Of a stretch of DNA of 64,000 nt, positions 38,135 to 46,276 are shown in pieces; within the stretch, counting starts at the first letter, position 1; every line of letters starts with the position of its first letter. A program made the translations under genes and the position numbers. The stretch comes from Xanthobacter tagetidis. Lineage in GTDB: Bacteria; Pseudomonadota; Alphaproteobacteria; Rhizobiales; Xanthobacteraceae. The stretch is taken from the NCBI RefSeq assembly GCF_003667445.1, contig NZ_RCTF01000001.1, positions 549,009 through 613,008 of the forward strand, given 5' to 3'. Under the pieces are notes generated by a model. That model was given only the letters and a program-made list of their open reading frames with translations, did not search any database and was not told the origin of the DNA.

Positions 38135-38338
38135 GGCACAACTCCCTCGGCAGCGTCTGTTTGGCATCAAGGGTTAAGCCTGTGCTGACCGGAGGGGATA
38201 AGTTCCTATTTCTTCCCGCTTGAAAGGTGAAAGCCTAGCGTTCAAGTAATTGAAAATAAATATTTCTACCTAAAAAGTCGCGCATTCTTGGGTCGCCGCT
38301 TATCCCCTGGTCCGTGGCCCACGGCATGATGGTGTAGG
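38135..38338. other. AT-rich flank left of the transposon
   Basis: No gene is seen. The sequence is AT-richer than average (ATTGAAAATAAATATTTC near 38250) and ends in TGGTGTAGG (38330-38338), the left half of a 26-bp palindrome that is completed at 41332-41340 on the other side of the transposon. Confidence 0.45.
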
Positions 38339-38346
38339 AATTCAAA

Positions 38347-38370
38347 CCGCATTATATACTTGACAAAGCA
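38347..38370 (+). repeat. Left terminal inverted repeat of the IS1595 element
   Basis: Starts CCGCATTATATAC and continues TTGACAAAGCA. It pairs with 41300-41323 at 21 of 24 positions, and the TTGACA at 38360-38365 could serve as -35 for the transposase gene. Confidence 0.88.
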
Positions 38371-38446
38371 CCCCCGGATTGCGATGTTGGCTCAACGATT
38401 TGAGCGGGCTCGGTTCTTCCAGCCCACCGCCCCTAGGACAAAAGTC

Positions 38447-39418
38447 ATGAGCGCCGATCTCTCCAACCCGATCTTCCAGGACGTGGACAAGGCCCGCGCC
38501 TACCTGGAAGCGCAGCGTTGGCCGAACGGCCCGACTTGCCCGCACTGCGGCAATGCCGATCCCGACGCGATCCGCGCGCTCAAGGGGAAGGCGCATCGTC
38601 CTGGCGTCTATCAGTGCAACGCTTGCCGCGAACAGTTCACCGTGACCGTTGGCACCGTGTTCGAGCGCTCCAAGATCCCGCTCAACAAGTGGCTGCTCGC
38701 GACGCACCTTATGTGCGCCAGCAAGAAGGGCATCTCGGCCCACCAGCTGCACCGCATGCTCGGCATCACGTACAAGACGGCCTGGTTCATGGCTCATCGC
38801 ATCCGCGAGGCCATGCGCGAAGATGTTGCGTCCGCCGGCCCGCTCGGTGGAGAGGGCAAGGTCGTGGAAGCCGACGAGACCTACTTCGGAAAGACCGATA
38901 TCCAGCCCAAGACGCGCACCAGCGGCAAGCCGTTCTCAAAGGGCGGGCGCCGTGGCCCCACTGGCAAGCGCGCCGTGGTGGGGCTCGTGGAGCGCGGCGG
39001 CAAGGTGCGCACTTTCCACGTTGAGAAGGCCACCAAGGAGAGCGTCCGCGAAATCCTCGTTCAGAACGCCTCGCGCAAGAGCACGCTCCACACCGACGAG
39101 AGCAAGCTGTACGTCGAGACCGGCAAGGAGTTCGACGCCCATCACTCTGTGCGCCACTCGGCCGGGGAGTATGCTCGCGGCGATGTCCACAGCAACACGA
39201 TTGAAAGCGTGTTCTCGGTTTTCAAGCGCGGCATGCGCGGCGTATACCAGCACTGCGGCGAGGCCCATCTGCACCGCTACCTGACCGAATTCGACTTCCG
39301 CTACAACCGCCGTACCGCGCTCGGCATGAGCGATCGCGCGCGCACCGACGACGCCCTCAAGGGCATCGAAGGCAAGCGCCTGACTTATCGGCGGATTGGT
39401 GAAGCCCCGCTCGGCTAA
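38447..39418 (+). CDS. IS1595-family (ISXO2-like) transposase
   Basis: A 323-residue transposase. It has an N-terminal zinc ribbon (CPHCGNADP ... YQCNACREQFT) at about residues 27-68, then a helix-turn-helix-like KGISAHQLHRMLGITYKTAW. The catalytic DDE-type core has aspartate in EADETYFG near 143, aspartate in HTDESKLY near 217 and glutamate in HSNTIESVFSVFKRGMRGVY near 253. These blocks define the ISXO2-like/IS1595 transposases. ATG 38447 (MSADLSNPIFQD) is the family start. The reading frame is complete. Confidence 0.93.
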   Translation: MSADLSNPIFQDVDKARAYLEAQRWPNGPTCPHCGNADPDAIRALKGKAHRPGVYQCNACREQFTVTVGTVFERSKIPLNKWLLATHLMCASKKGISAHQLHRMLGITYKTAWFMAHRIREAMREDVASAGPLGGEGKVVEADETYFGKTDIQPKTRTSGKPFSKGGRRGPTGKRAVVGLVERGGKVRTFHVEKATKESVREILVQNASRKSTLHTDESKLYVETGKEFDAHHSVRHSAGEYARGDVHSNTIESVFSVFKRGMRGVYQHCGEAHLHRYLTEFDFRYNRRTALGMSDRARTDDALKGIEGKRLTYRRIGEAPLG

Positions 39419-39741
39419 GCAAATTGCGCGAGCAATTCAGCGATTGCGCAAGCGCGGTCTAGACAACCCAGAATGAATCGGCCCACCATCAACGTGCGGG
39501 CCTATCAAAGCCTAGCGCCGTTCGCCCGGCGCTGGATGATGAAGGACACCCCGCAAGCCCACGCTTCCCGGAAATCATCCGCGCTGGATGAGGCCCCGGA
39601 AGGGCGACGTGGGACCACTTGAAGCGGGTGCGCACCGCTAATGGTGGGCCGATGCACCCATGAACGGCGGCTTATCCGTTCGATGGGGGCCGACACCGCT
39701 AACCCAATGGTTCGCGGCGCGCCGCGACCGGAGGAAGACCC
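39419..39741. other. Non-coding stretch inside the transposon
   Basis: Between the transposase and the cargo. TCGGCCCACCAT (39478-39489) recurs inverted at 39643-39654, giving a possible long-range hairpin. A 49-codon plus-strand frame (39473-39622) exists but has no ribosome-binding site. No known gene is seen. Confidence 0.4.
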
Positions 39742-39834
39742 ATGCGGTCATCATTCCGCGTCGTGGTCACTTTGAAGATCGACGTTGCCGCCAGCCTTAG
39801 GGCTGCCGCGGTCCTCATCGCGCTTCTTACATGA
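39742..39834 (+). CDS. Possible 30-residue small protein
   Basis: ATG 39742 follows a strong ribosome-binding site (GGAGG, 7 nt away). The product starts MRSSFRVVVTLKID and ends in a hydrophobic helix (AAAVLIALLT), so it might be a tiny membrane protein. A hairpin with stem CGGGGGC/GCCCCCG lies right after the stop (about 39837-39866). It lies antisense to the third cargo gene, and both may not be real. Unknown family. Confidence 0.35.
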   Translation: MRSSFRVVVTLKIDVAASLRAAAVLIALLT

Positions 39835-39942
39835 CGGGCGGGGGCTCGGTTTGTCCGGCCCCCGCTTCTCGCTATGAGGTTTGGGGGTTGTGCCGAGCAA
39901 GCGCCGCACCGTAACCGCAAACTTATCGACCTCATCACTCAC
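39751..39942 (-). CDS. Transposon cargo gene 3: small hydrophilic protein
   Basis: A 63-residue, highly charged protein beginning (GTG) MSDEVDKFAVTVRRLLGTTP and continuing KPHSEKRGPDKP. Its GTG start overlaps the stop of the preceding cargo gene as GTGA (39939-39942), so translation is probably coupled. The VRRLLGTTPKPH core looks like a small adaptor or DNA-associated peptide, but I do not recognise the family. It is the last gene of the cargo operon. Confidence 0.5.
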   Translation of the reverse strand: MSDEVDKFAVTVRRLLGTTPKPHSEKRGPDKPSPRPSCKKRDEDRGSPKAGGNVDLQSDHDAE

Positions 39943-40676
39943 TTCAGTACAGCCCTTTGCAGCCCTCGCTCTAGCGAAGCCAAGGGCACCAAATCCGCGA
40001 CTTGCTCGATCAAAGCTCTGTCTGACGCGTCGATAGGCTTATCGAAAACGGCAAACCGGTCGATCACACCAGACCCGTCATACTTGCTGTCTGAGAAGGC
40101 AACGTACTTGGCTGCGATCGACACGTGATGGGGTGCGATGGCGTCCAGCAAAATGGTTCTGCCCATGTCGCGCACCGCAAAGTCGAACGTATGGGTTTTT
40201 CCGCTGCGGCCTGCGACTGAGAATTCGCGGGCCACGCTCTTCTCCGGAAAAAGCCGGAGCAAGACGCCTTGAATTTTCAAGGCTAGCGCCTTTTCAGTGG
40301 CGGCTGAAATTTTCTCTACAGCCAAAGCGGCCCCGCTCGCAGATGCGTTCGCCACTGAGATAATCGCGGCCTGCAACCATTCGATAGAGTCCGCTGTGGT
40401 GGAAACCATATCGTCGCGGACTTCCGAAAAGAACCGCTCAGAGGCGCGGGTAAGGCTGCGGCGAATAAGCCCATCATCACGGCCGTGGATCCACGCCGAG
40501 CGAAAAGCCCCCCCGCCATCGTGGACGATGAAGCCATCACCATGCTTCACGACATAAACAAACACGGTCTCAAACGAGGGGTAGACGCAATGAGTGGGCA
40601 CGCGCGCGCCATTCGCGGTCTCCTCGCATGAGGAGAACCTCGCTAGAGCCGTGGCGATGTCACTGCACGCTGCCAT
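39939..40676 (-). CDS. Transposon cargo gene 2: unknown protein, DUF1828/DUF1829-like
   Basis: A 245-residue protein. The N-terminus (CVYPSFETVFVYVVKHGDGF followed by IVHDGG) recalls the DUF1828 pattern, with an aspartate-glycine turn before a helical region. The C-terminal part (THTFDFAVRDMGRTILLDAI, then YVAFSDSKYDGSGVIDRFAV) has alternating strands and helices that recall DUF1829; a nuclease-like fold is possible but unproven. It overlaps the upstream cargo gene by 17 nt and the downstream one by 4 nt. Base composition is lower in GC than chromosomal genes, in line with transfer. No function assigned; such coupled sets on transposons are often toxin-antitoxin or defence modules. Confidence 0.75.
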   Translation of the reverse strand: MAACSDIATALARFSSCEETANGARVPTHCVYPSFETVFVYVVKHGDGFIVHDGGGAFRSAWIHGRDDGLIRRSLTRASERFFSEVRDDMVSTTADSIEWLQAAIISVANASASGAALAVEKISAATEKALALKIQGVLLRLFPEKSVAREFSVAGRSGKTHTFDFAVRDMGRTILLDAIAPHHVSIAAKYVAFSDSKYDGSGVIDRFAVFDKPIDASDRALIEQVADLVPLASLERGLQRAVLK

Positions 40677-41202
40677 TATCTATCTCGAACAAATGAGCGG
40701 CCTGAGGCACGTCAAAATCGCGCTGAAAATGATCCAACGTGATACCGACCGCGTCGCAGAACCAAGGCAGTGCCTGAGAAAGGCGCCTCATTTGGGGCGA
40801 CGTCGGCCGACGATATGGCATTGAGCCCCACCCTACACGCTGAATATAGGCGCGGTTGTCGTCCCAAGAATGACAATGTGAACCACAAACCTCAAAAGGT
40901 AGCCCACACTTCCTTCCGGCGTCTTGTGGGTTGGTTTTGCACTCGTTGGGAGGGCAAATGTCGAACCTCCAAATACTATTCCCTTTAAAAATCAGGGATA
41001 TACTTGGGTATTGGCGCATCTGCCCGACCCGGAAGCGCAAGTGCGAACGCTGAATGCCTAACGAGTCATAGATAGCCCATTGGGCATCATATTCACCTGA
41101 AAAGGTTGATGGCCTCCAAACGGGCGGCGGCCCATCAAGCCGCTTCAATTCGGCCAGATAGGCATCAACCTCTTCAATTTCAGCGGACTGCACCCCAGTC
41201 AT
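40660..41202 (-). CDS. Transposon cargo gene 1: unknown protein
   Basis: A 180-residue soluble protein, first gene of the cargo operon. Notable parts are FSGEYDAQWAIYDSLGIQRS, FKGNSIWRFDICPPNECKTN and the Cys/His cluster CGLPFEVCGSHCHSWDDNRA, which could bind a metal. It has no signal peptide or membrane segment. The 3' end overlaps cargo gene 2 by 17 nt, so the two products are probably made together. I do not recognise the family. The start at 41202 lacks a clear ribosome-binding site. Confidence 0.7.
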   Translation of the reverse strand: MTGVQSAEIEEVDAYLAELKRLDGPPPVWRPSTFSGEYDAQWAIYDSLGIQRSHLRFRVGQMRQYPSISLIFKGNSIWRFDICPPNECKTNPQDAGRKCGLPFEVCGSHCHSWDDNRAYIQRVGWGSMPYRRPTSPQMRRLSQALPWFCDAVGITLDHFQRDFDVPQAAHLFEIDNGSVQ

Positions 41203-41299
41203 ACAACCAGATTACCGCGCCGCGCGGCTCCTTGCATAGCCTCCCGGAGGCGCCGCTGTTAGCGCCGGCCTGTCGGGAATCAATGTCGCTCATCGCGCC

Positions 41300-41323
41300 T
41301 GCTTTGTCACGTATATAATTGGG
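41300..41323 (-). repeat. Right terminal inverted repeat of the IS1595 element
   Basis: Read on the minus strand it starts CCCAATTATATAC and continues GTGACAAAGCA. On the plus strand it presents TATAAT at 41314-41319, about 37 bp before the gene at 41351, a possible outward -10 box. Confidence 0.88.
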
Positions 41324-41350
41324 AATTCAAACCTACACCAAGAGGTCGCG

Positions 41351-41743
41351 ATGCTCCTGACCGACTCGGCCCGCCCCGAGGGGCGTTCGGAATATGCCCT
41401 GGCCGGACACTCGCCCCCCGCCGCGCCGGCTCCCGCCTCCCGTCACGCGCTCGTTCCCTGCCGGCTCGCCGCGGCGATGGTGTGCGCCGCGACAGGCGTC
41501 TCCGTGGACGAGATCCTGGCGCGCCGGCGCGCCTCGGCGCCGGCCGCGAGCGCACGCCAGCTCGCCATGTATCTGGCCCATGTGGGCTTCGGCGTCGCCC
41601 TGGCGGACGTCGCCCGCGCCTTCCGCCGCGACCGCACCACCGTGGCCTATGCCTGCCGGCGCATCGAAGACCTCAGGGACGGCCCGTTCGACGTGGAGGT
41701 CGCGCGGCTCGAGGCCTGCGCGCGCTGGGCGGCGGGAGGCTGA
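41351..41743 (+). CDS. DnaA domain-IV-like helix-turn-helix protein
   Basis: A 130-residue protein whose residues about 45-115 match the C-terminal DNA-binding domain (domain IV) of the replication initiator DnaA: VCAATGVSVDEILARRR, SARQLAMYLAHVGFGVALAD, VARAFRRDRTTVAYACRRIE. The DnaA signature GGRDHTTVLHA appears here as FRRDRTTVAYA. The AAA+ ATPase is absent, so it is not an initiator; such stand-alone proteins occur next to DUF6456 genes in Hyphomicrobiales and probably act as regulators. AGAGG precedes the ATG. The transposon inserted about 20 bp upstream, within a palindrome. Confidence 0.8.
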   Translation: MLLTDSARPEGRSEYALAGHSPPAAPAPASRHALVPCRLAAAMVCAATGVSVDEILARRRASAPAASARQLAMYLAHVGFGVALADVARAFRRDRTTVAYACRRIEDLRDGPFDVEVARLEACARWAAGG

Positions 41744-41746
41744 GCG

Positions 41747-42337
41747 GTGGCCGGCCCTTCCGCGCCCGCTCCCGCCGCGCCCACCCGCCGCGGCCGTCCG
41801 CGCGCTGCACCCGCGCCCGCCGCCGAGGCGCGGGCCGAGAGCCCGCTCGACTGGCTCGCGCGCCGCACCGACAAGGCCGGACGGGCCATGGTGGACTCCG
41901 CCCAGTTGCTCGCCGGCGAGCGCCTGCGCGCCGACTTCACCCGCGCCGGGCTCACGCCCGCGATCACCACGCGCTGGGACGCCTCCGGCGTGCGCGGCAG
42001 CGCGCCGGAGGCCTTCCCGGACATGGTGCTTGCCGCCAAGGCGCGCCTCAACCTCGCGCTCGCCGCCGTGGGGCCGGAACTGTCCGGCGTGCTGCTGGAT
42101 GTGTGCTGCTTCCTCAAGGGCCTGGAGCAGGTGGAGCGCGAGCGCGCCTGGCCCGCGCGCACCGCCAAGGTGGTGCTCGGGCTCGGCCTCGACCGCCTCG
42201 CGCGCCACTACGGCCTTGAGACGCGCGCCACCGGCCGCGCGCGCGCCGCCGTGCGCGCCTGGCGCGCGCCCCGAGCGCAGGGACCGGAGCCGGATGCAGA
42301 GCCCACCCCTGACGACGGCGGCACCGGCTCCCTTTGA
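41747..42337 (+). CDS. DUF6456 domain-containing protein
   Basis: A 196-residue protein with a proline/alanine-rich start and a conserved core, SPLDWLARRTDKAGRAMVDS, then AGERLRADFTRAGLTPAITT and VCCFLKGLEQVERERAWPAR, followed by a helix-turn-helix-like VVLGLGLDRLARHYGL. This matches the DUF6456 family as I know it. Function unknown; DNA binding is likely. It starts 3 nt after the DnaA-like gene, so the two form an operon and probably act together. Confidence 0.75.
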   Translation: MAGPSAPAPAAPTRRGRPRAAPAPAAEARAESPLDWLARRTDKAGRAMVDSAQLLAGERLRADFTRAGLTPAITTRWDASGVRGSAPEAFPDMVLAAKARLNLALAAVGPELSGVLLDVCCFLKGLEQVERERAWPARTAKVVLGLGLDRLARHYGLETRATGRARAAVRAWRAPRAQGPEPDAEPTPDDGGTGSL

Positions 42338-42429
42338 AATGATTTAACTTCGCCGCCATTCCCCGGTAGAACGGCGGCTTCAAGAACATCGCGCCGGCTG
42401 AAGCCGCGCCCTATCGAGGCGACGAGGAT

Positions 42430-44283
42430 ATGCCCCAGTATCGTTCCCGCACGTCCACCCACGGCCGCAACATGGCCGGCGCCCGCGGCCTGTGGCGCGC
42501 GACCGGAATGAAGGACGGCGATTTCGGCAAGCCGATCATCGCCGTGGTGAATTCCTTCACCCAGTTCGTGCCGGGCCATGTCCACTTGAAGGACCTCGGC
42601 CAGCTGGTGGCGCGCGAGATCGAGAAGGCGGGCGGCGTCGCGAAGGAGTTCAACACCATCGCGGTGGATGACGGCATCGCCATGGGCCATGACGGCATGC
42701 TCTATTCGCTGCCGTCGCGCGAGATCATCGCCGACAGCGTGGAATACATGGTCAACGCGCACTGCGCCGACGCCATGGTCTGCATCTCCAATTGCGACAA
42801 GATCACCCCCGGCATGCTGATGGCCGCCATGCGGCTCAACATCCCGGCCGTGTTCGTCTCGGGCGGGCCCATGGAGGCCGGCAAGGTCATCCTCTCCACC
42901 GGCGAGAAGAAGGTGGACCTGATCGACGCCATGATCGCGGCGGCTGACGAGAAGGTCTCCGACGCCGACGTGCAGGTGATGGAGCGCTCGGCCTGCCCCA
43001 CCTGCGGCTCGTGCTCCGGCATGTTCACCGCCAATTCCATGAACTGCCTCACCGAGGCGCTCGGCCTCGCGCTGCCCGGCAACGGCTCGGTGCTCGCCAC
43101 CCATGCCGACCGCGAGCGGCTGTTCGTGGAGGCCGGCCACCTCATCGTCGACCTCGCCCGCCGCTATTACGAGCAGGACGACGCCAGCGTGCTGCCGCGC
43201 GCCATCGCCTCGTTCAAGGCGTTCGAGAACGCCATGACGCTCGACATCTCCATGGGCGGCTCCACCAACACGGTGCTGCATCTGCTCGCCGCCGCCAATG
43301 AGGGCGAGGTGCCCTTCACCATGGCCGACATCGACCGCCTCTCGCGCCGCGTGCCGGTGCTGTGCAAGGTCGCGCCCGCCGTGGCCAACATCCACATGGA
43401 GGACGTGCACCGCGCCGGCGGCATCATGGCCATCCTCGGCGAGCTGGATCGCGGCGGCCTGATCCATACCGATCTGCCCACCGTGCACGCGCCGACCATG
43501 GCCGAAGCGCTGGACCGCTGGGACGTGACGCGCACCAAGAGCGAGAGCGTCGGCACCTTCTTCCGTGCCGCCCCCGGCGGCGTGCCGACCCAGGTGGCGT
43601 TCAGCCAGTCGCGCCGCTGGGACGACCTAGACCTCGACCGCGCCGCCGGCGTCATCCGCAATGTCGAGCACGCTTATTCCAAGGATGGCGGCCTCGCCGT
43701 GCTCTACGGCAACATCGCGCTGGACGGCTGCATCGTGAAGACCGCGGGCGTGGACGAGAGCATCCTCGTCTTCAAGGGGCCGGCGCGCATCTTCGAGAGC
43801 CAGGACGCGGCGGTGGAGGCGATCCTCTCCACCCAGCGCATCCTGCCGGGCGACATCGTGCTGATCCGCTACGAGGGACCGCGCGGCGGGCCGGGCATGC
43901 AGGAGATGCTCTATCCCACGTCCTACCTGAAGTCGAAGGGCCTCGGGAAGAAGTGCGCCTTGGTCACGGACGGGCGCTTCTCCGGCGGCTCCTCGGGCCT
44001 GTCCATCGGCCACGTCTCGCCCGAGGCGGCCGAGGGCGGTGCCATCGGTCTCGTGGAAGAGGGCGACATCATCGAGATCGACATCCCGAACCGCTCCATC
44101 CGGGTCGCCATCTCGGACGAGGAACTGGCGGAGCGCCGCGCGGCCATGGAGGCCAAGGGCGACGCCGCCTGGAAGCCGGAGAGCCGCAAGCGCATCGTCT
44201 CCCAGGCGCTCCAGGCCTATGCGGCGCTCACCACATCCGCCGCCCGCGGCGCGGTGCGCGACGTGAAGGCCCTGCGCCGCTGA
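42430..44283 (+). CDS. ilvD: Dihydroxy-acid dehydratase
   Basis: A 617-residue Fe-S dehydratase, the penultimate step of valine and isoleucine synthesis and also needed for pantothenate. It begins [20 protein letters not shown] and carries cluster cysteines in [10 protein letters not shown] near residue 123 and [16 protein letters not shown] near 196. [21 protein letters not shown] and [20 protein letters not shown] are further IlvD hallmarks. Length fits the long (Escherichia coli-like) type. It stands alone, followed by a REP-like element. Confidence 0.96.
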   Translation: MPQYRSRTSTHGRNMAGARGLWRATGMKDGDFGKPIIAVVNSFTQFVPGHVHLKDLGQLVAREIEKAGGVAKEFNTIAVDDGIAMGHDGMLYSLPSREIIADSVEYMVNAHCADAMVCISNCDKITPGMLMAAMRLNIPAVFVSGGPMEAGKVILSTGEKKVDLIDAMIAAADEKVSDADVQVMERSACPTCGSCSGMFTANSMNCLTEALGLALPGNGSVLATHADRERLFVEAGHLIVDLARRYYEQDDASVLPRAIASFKAFENAMTLDISMGGSTNTVLHLLAAANEGEVPFTMADIDRLSRRVPVLCKVAPAVANIHMEDVHRAGGIMAILGELDRGGLIHTDLPTVHAPTMAEALDRWDVTRTKSESVGTFFRAAPGGVPTQVAFSQSRRWDDLDLDRAAGVIRNVEHAYSKDGGLAVLYGNIALDGCIVKTAGVDESILVFKGPARIFESQDAAVEAILSTQRILPGDIVLIRYEGPRGGPGMQEMLYPTSYLKSKGLGKKCALVTDGRFSGGSSGLSIGHVSPEAAEGGAIGLVEEGDIIEIDIPNRSIRVAISDEELAERRAAMEAKGDAAWKPESRKRIVSQALQAYAALTTSAARGAVRDVKALRR

Positions 44284-44366
44284 CGACGGAAGGCGGGGCC
44301 GGCCTTCCGGCACCGCCCTTTCTCGCCGCCATCGCCTCTGCCGGCCGCTCCCCTCCACCTCCGTCG

Positions 44367-44449
44367 CCCTCCGACTTGATCGGAGGGCCCATCCTGTGGC
44401 TGGGCGGGAGGCGGGGAGGCGGCATGGATGCTCTGGTCAAGCCGGAGCC
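44367..44449. repeat. REP-like palindrome pair
   Basis: CCCTCCGA-cttga-TCGGAGGG (44367-44387) and a decayed B-type copy TGCTCTGG-tcaag-CCGGAGCC (about 44429-44449) between the convergent ilvD and CVNH genes. Same layout as at 34186-34267 and in the array at 329-1730. Confidence 0.8.
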
Positions 44450-44472
44450 TGACGGGGTTTTGGTGGCAGGCT

Positions 44473-45624
44473 TCACCGGCAGGTCAGGCGGCCGTCGTCG
44501 TTGGCGATGTCGCGGCCGGCGCTGCACCAGCCGACCGCGGTGGTAGCATCCATCCAGCGCCCGTTGCGGTCGCGGCAGCTCGCCTTGAGCCAGCCGGCGG
44601 TGACGCGGATGTCCTTGCAGCTCATCATGTAGGAGCCGCGTGGCGGGGCCGTTTCGCCGCCGCTGAACGGCCGGCGGCAGGTGAGCGACCCGTTGTCGTT
44701 GACGATGTCGGCGCCGCGCTCGCAGGACGAGACCGCCATGGTGGCGGGCCGCCACGAGCCCCATCGGTCCTGGCACTCCGCGCTGAGCCAGCCGCCGCCC
44801 ACGCGCGCATTGCGGCAGGTGGCGAGATAGGAGCCGTAAGGCGGGCGCCCCTCGGGAAAAGCGGAGGAGGCGGCGCGGCAGTCGATGGTGCCGTTGTCGT
44901 TGATGATGTCGGCACCGGCCCGGCAGCCCATCAGCGTGGTGCTGGTCTGGCGCCAGTTGCCCCAGCGGTCCTGGCAGGTGGCCATGAGCCAGCCGCCGTC
45001 CACGCGGATGTCGCGGCAGGTGGCCACATAGGAGCCCGGCGGCGGGCGCTCACCATAGCTGCCATAGCTGCCGGCCTGGCAGGCGAGGATGCCGTCAAGA
45101 TTGGCGATGTCGGTGCCGGGACCGCAGGAGGCGGCGCGCAGCGAGGAGACGCGCCGATCGCCATAAGGCGTGCGGCACGCGGCGGTCAGCACGCCGTTCT
45201 CGAACGCGATGCGCTCGCAGCTCTGGCGGTAGGAGCCGGGCGGCGCCGGGGTGCCGACGATCTCGCGCATCACCTGCTCGGTGGAGGGGCCGGCGGGCGA
45301 CTGTGCCGGCGGCGGCTCCGGGTTCGGCCGGTCGCACCACAGCTGGCCGGAGCGGTTGACGATCTCGCCGCGGCAGCTCGGGAAGTCGTTGAGGCGCGTC
45401 ACCACCCAGGCACCGGCGGCATCGGGGCAGAAGGCGGCGAGGTCGCGGCCGAACCGCACCTGCGCGTCGCGGCAGCTATAGAGATAGCTGCCCGGCGGCA
45501 CCTGCGCCGCAGCCGGCAGGGTCGCGCCGCCGAGGAAGAGGAAAATCGCAGCCAAAAGGCCCGCGATCCTTGTCGACGCGTTCGGTACGCTCGCGATCCG
45601 CGCCGTCATGATCCGCGCGTCCAT
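44473..45624 (-). CDS. Secreted protein with five cyanovirin-N homology (CVNH) repeats
   Basis: A 383-residue protein with an N-terminal basic leader and hydrophobic segment (IAGLLAAIFLFLGGATLPAA followed by AQ), so exported. Five repeats of about 55 residues lie at about 43-97, 128-182, 194-249, 261-316 and 327-383. Each follows PPGSYxxSC ... LxAxCxD ... W ... C ... DIxNxNGxLxC, the CVNH pattern of mannose-binding cyanovirin-type lectins. Linkers are short and Pro/Gly-rich, except a 30-residue linker after repeat 1. Repeats 3-5 are the most alike. Sugar binding is inferred from the fold. CAGGGAGA precedes ATG 45624. A two-repeat relative lies directly upstream. Confidence 0.85.
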   Translation of the reverse strand: MDARIMTARIASVPNASTRIAGLLAAIFLFLGGATLPAAAQVPPGSYLYSCRDAQVRFGRDLAAFCPDAAGAWVVTRLNDFPSCRGEIVNRSGQLWCDRPNPEPPPAQSPAGPSTEQVMREIVGTPAPPGSYRQSCERIAFENGVLTAACRTPYGDRRVSSLRAASCGPGTDIANLDGILACQAGSYGSYGERPPPGSYVATCRDIRVDGGWLMATCQDRWGNWRQTSTTLMGCRAGADIINDNGTIDCRAASSAFPEGRPPYGSYLATCRNARVGGGWLSAECQDRWGSWRPATMAVSSCERGADIVNDNGSLTCRRPFSGGETAPPRGSYMMSCKDIRVTAGWLKASCRDRNGRWMDATTAVGWCSAGRDIANDDGRLTCR

Positions 45625-45790
45625 GGCGATCTCCCTGCGTGAACCGGGAGGCAGATACCATCCGCCAGGGCGCGCCGCAATGCACGCTTCGCGCGCAGGA
45701 CGACGTCGCGCAAGTGCTGGCGGCGGGCAGGGCTAAGAGCCGGCGTGCCGCGGGCGAAGAGGGGGCGCAGGAGCGCCCCCTCCCCGAGCG

Positions 45791-46276
45791 TCACCAGTTG
45801 CAGACGAGGCGGCCGTTGATGTTGGCGATGTCGCGGGCACCGCGGCAGTTGTTCAGGTTCACGTTGGCGCGCACCCAGACGCCGTTCATCATGCGGCATT
45901 CCGCCCAGAGCGTCCCGGCCGGGCCGACCACGGCGCCGCGGCACGAGCGCAGATAGGAGCCGGGCGGCGGCGGCGGGGGACGCACGTTCGGGCCGGGCGG
46001 CGGCGGGGCGGGGCGGCGCTCGCAACGCAGGTTGCCGTTGATGTTGGCGATATCGCCCCAGCAGGAGCGGAAGTCCGGCAGGCGGGTGTATTCGAAGCGG
46101 CCCGGCTGGCGCGTCTCGCACAGCGCCGTGATGTCGCGGCCGGCGACGACGCGCACGTCGCGGCAGGAGCGCAGGTAGCTGCCGGGCGGCACGTTTTGGG
46201 CACTGGCCTCGGGCACCGCGCCGACGGTAAAGAGGAGCAGGCCGAAGAGGCCGGCCAGGATGGCGCGCAGTCGCAT
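45791..46276 (-). CDS. Secreted protein with two CVNH repeats
   Basis: A 161-residue protein with signal peptide MRLRAILAGLFGLLLFTVGA ending near SAQ, then two repeats starting PPGSYLRSCRDVRVVAGRDI and PPGSYLRSCRGAVVGPAGTL and each ending DIANINGxLxC, joined by a polyproline linker. It is clearly related to the five-repeat protein downstream, whose gene is on the same strand about 165 bp away. The paired cysteines suggest disulfides, in line with a periplasmic or secreted location. Likely a small lectin; ligand unknown. Confidence 0.83.
   Translation of the reverse strand: MRLRAILAGLFGLLLFTVGAVPEASAQNVPPGSYLRSCRDVRVVAGRDITALCETRQPGRFEYTRLPDFRSCWGDIANINGNLRCERRPAPPPPGPNVRPPPPPPGSYLRSCRGAVVGPAGTLWAECRMMNGVWVRANVNLNNCRGARDIANINGRLVCNW

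Larger units (their letters stand above)
38347..41323 (+). mobile_element. IS1595-family transposon with cargo genes
   Basis: A 2977-bp element. Terminal inverted repeats of 24 bp (38347-38370 and 41300-41323) match at 21 positions and share ATTATATAC and TGACAAAGCA. They are bounded by the 8-bp direct repeat AATTCAAA (38339-38346 and 41324-41331), the target-duplication length known for IS1595. Inside are an IS1595/ISXO2-type transposase on the plus strand and a three-gene minus-strand operon whose composition is visibly less GC-rich than the chromosome. Each terminal repeat contains a TATAAT-like box facing outward and a TTGACA/GTGACA facing inward. All parts appear intact, so the insertion may be recent. 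Confidence 0.88.

Noticed and set aside
37625..38188. Plus-strand pentapeptide-repeat protein
   Set aside because: The apparent repeats come from 15-bp DNA units; the frame begins inside mucR without a ribosome-binding site, and the minus strand has the better start.
39473..39622. 49-codon plus-strand frame after the transposase
   Set aside because: No ribosome-binding site and no recognisable pattern; lies in a stretch with a long inverted repeat.
41351..41743. DnaA replication initiator or origin of replication
   Set aside because: Only domain IV is present, without the AAA+ ATPase, and no cluster of DnaA boxes was seen nearby.
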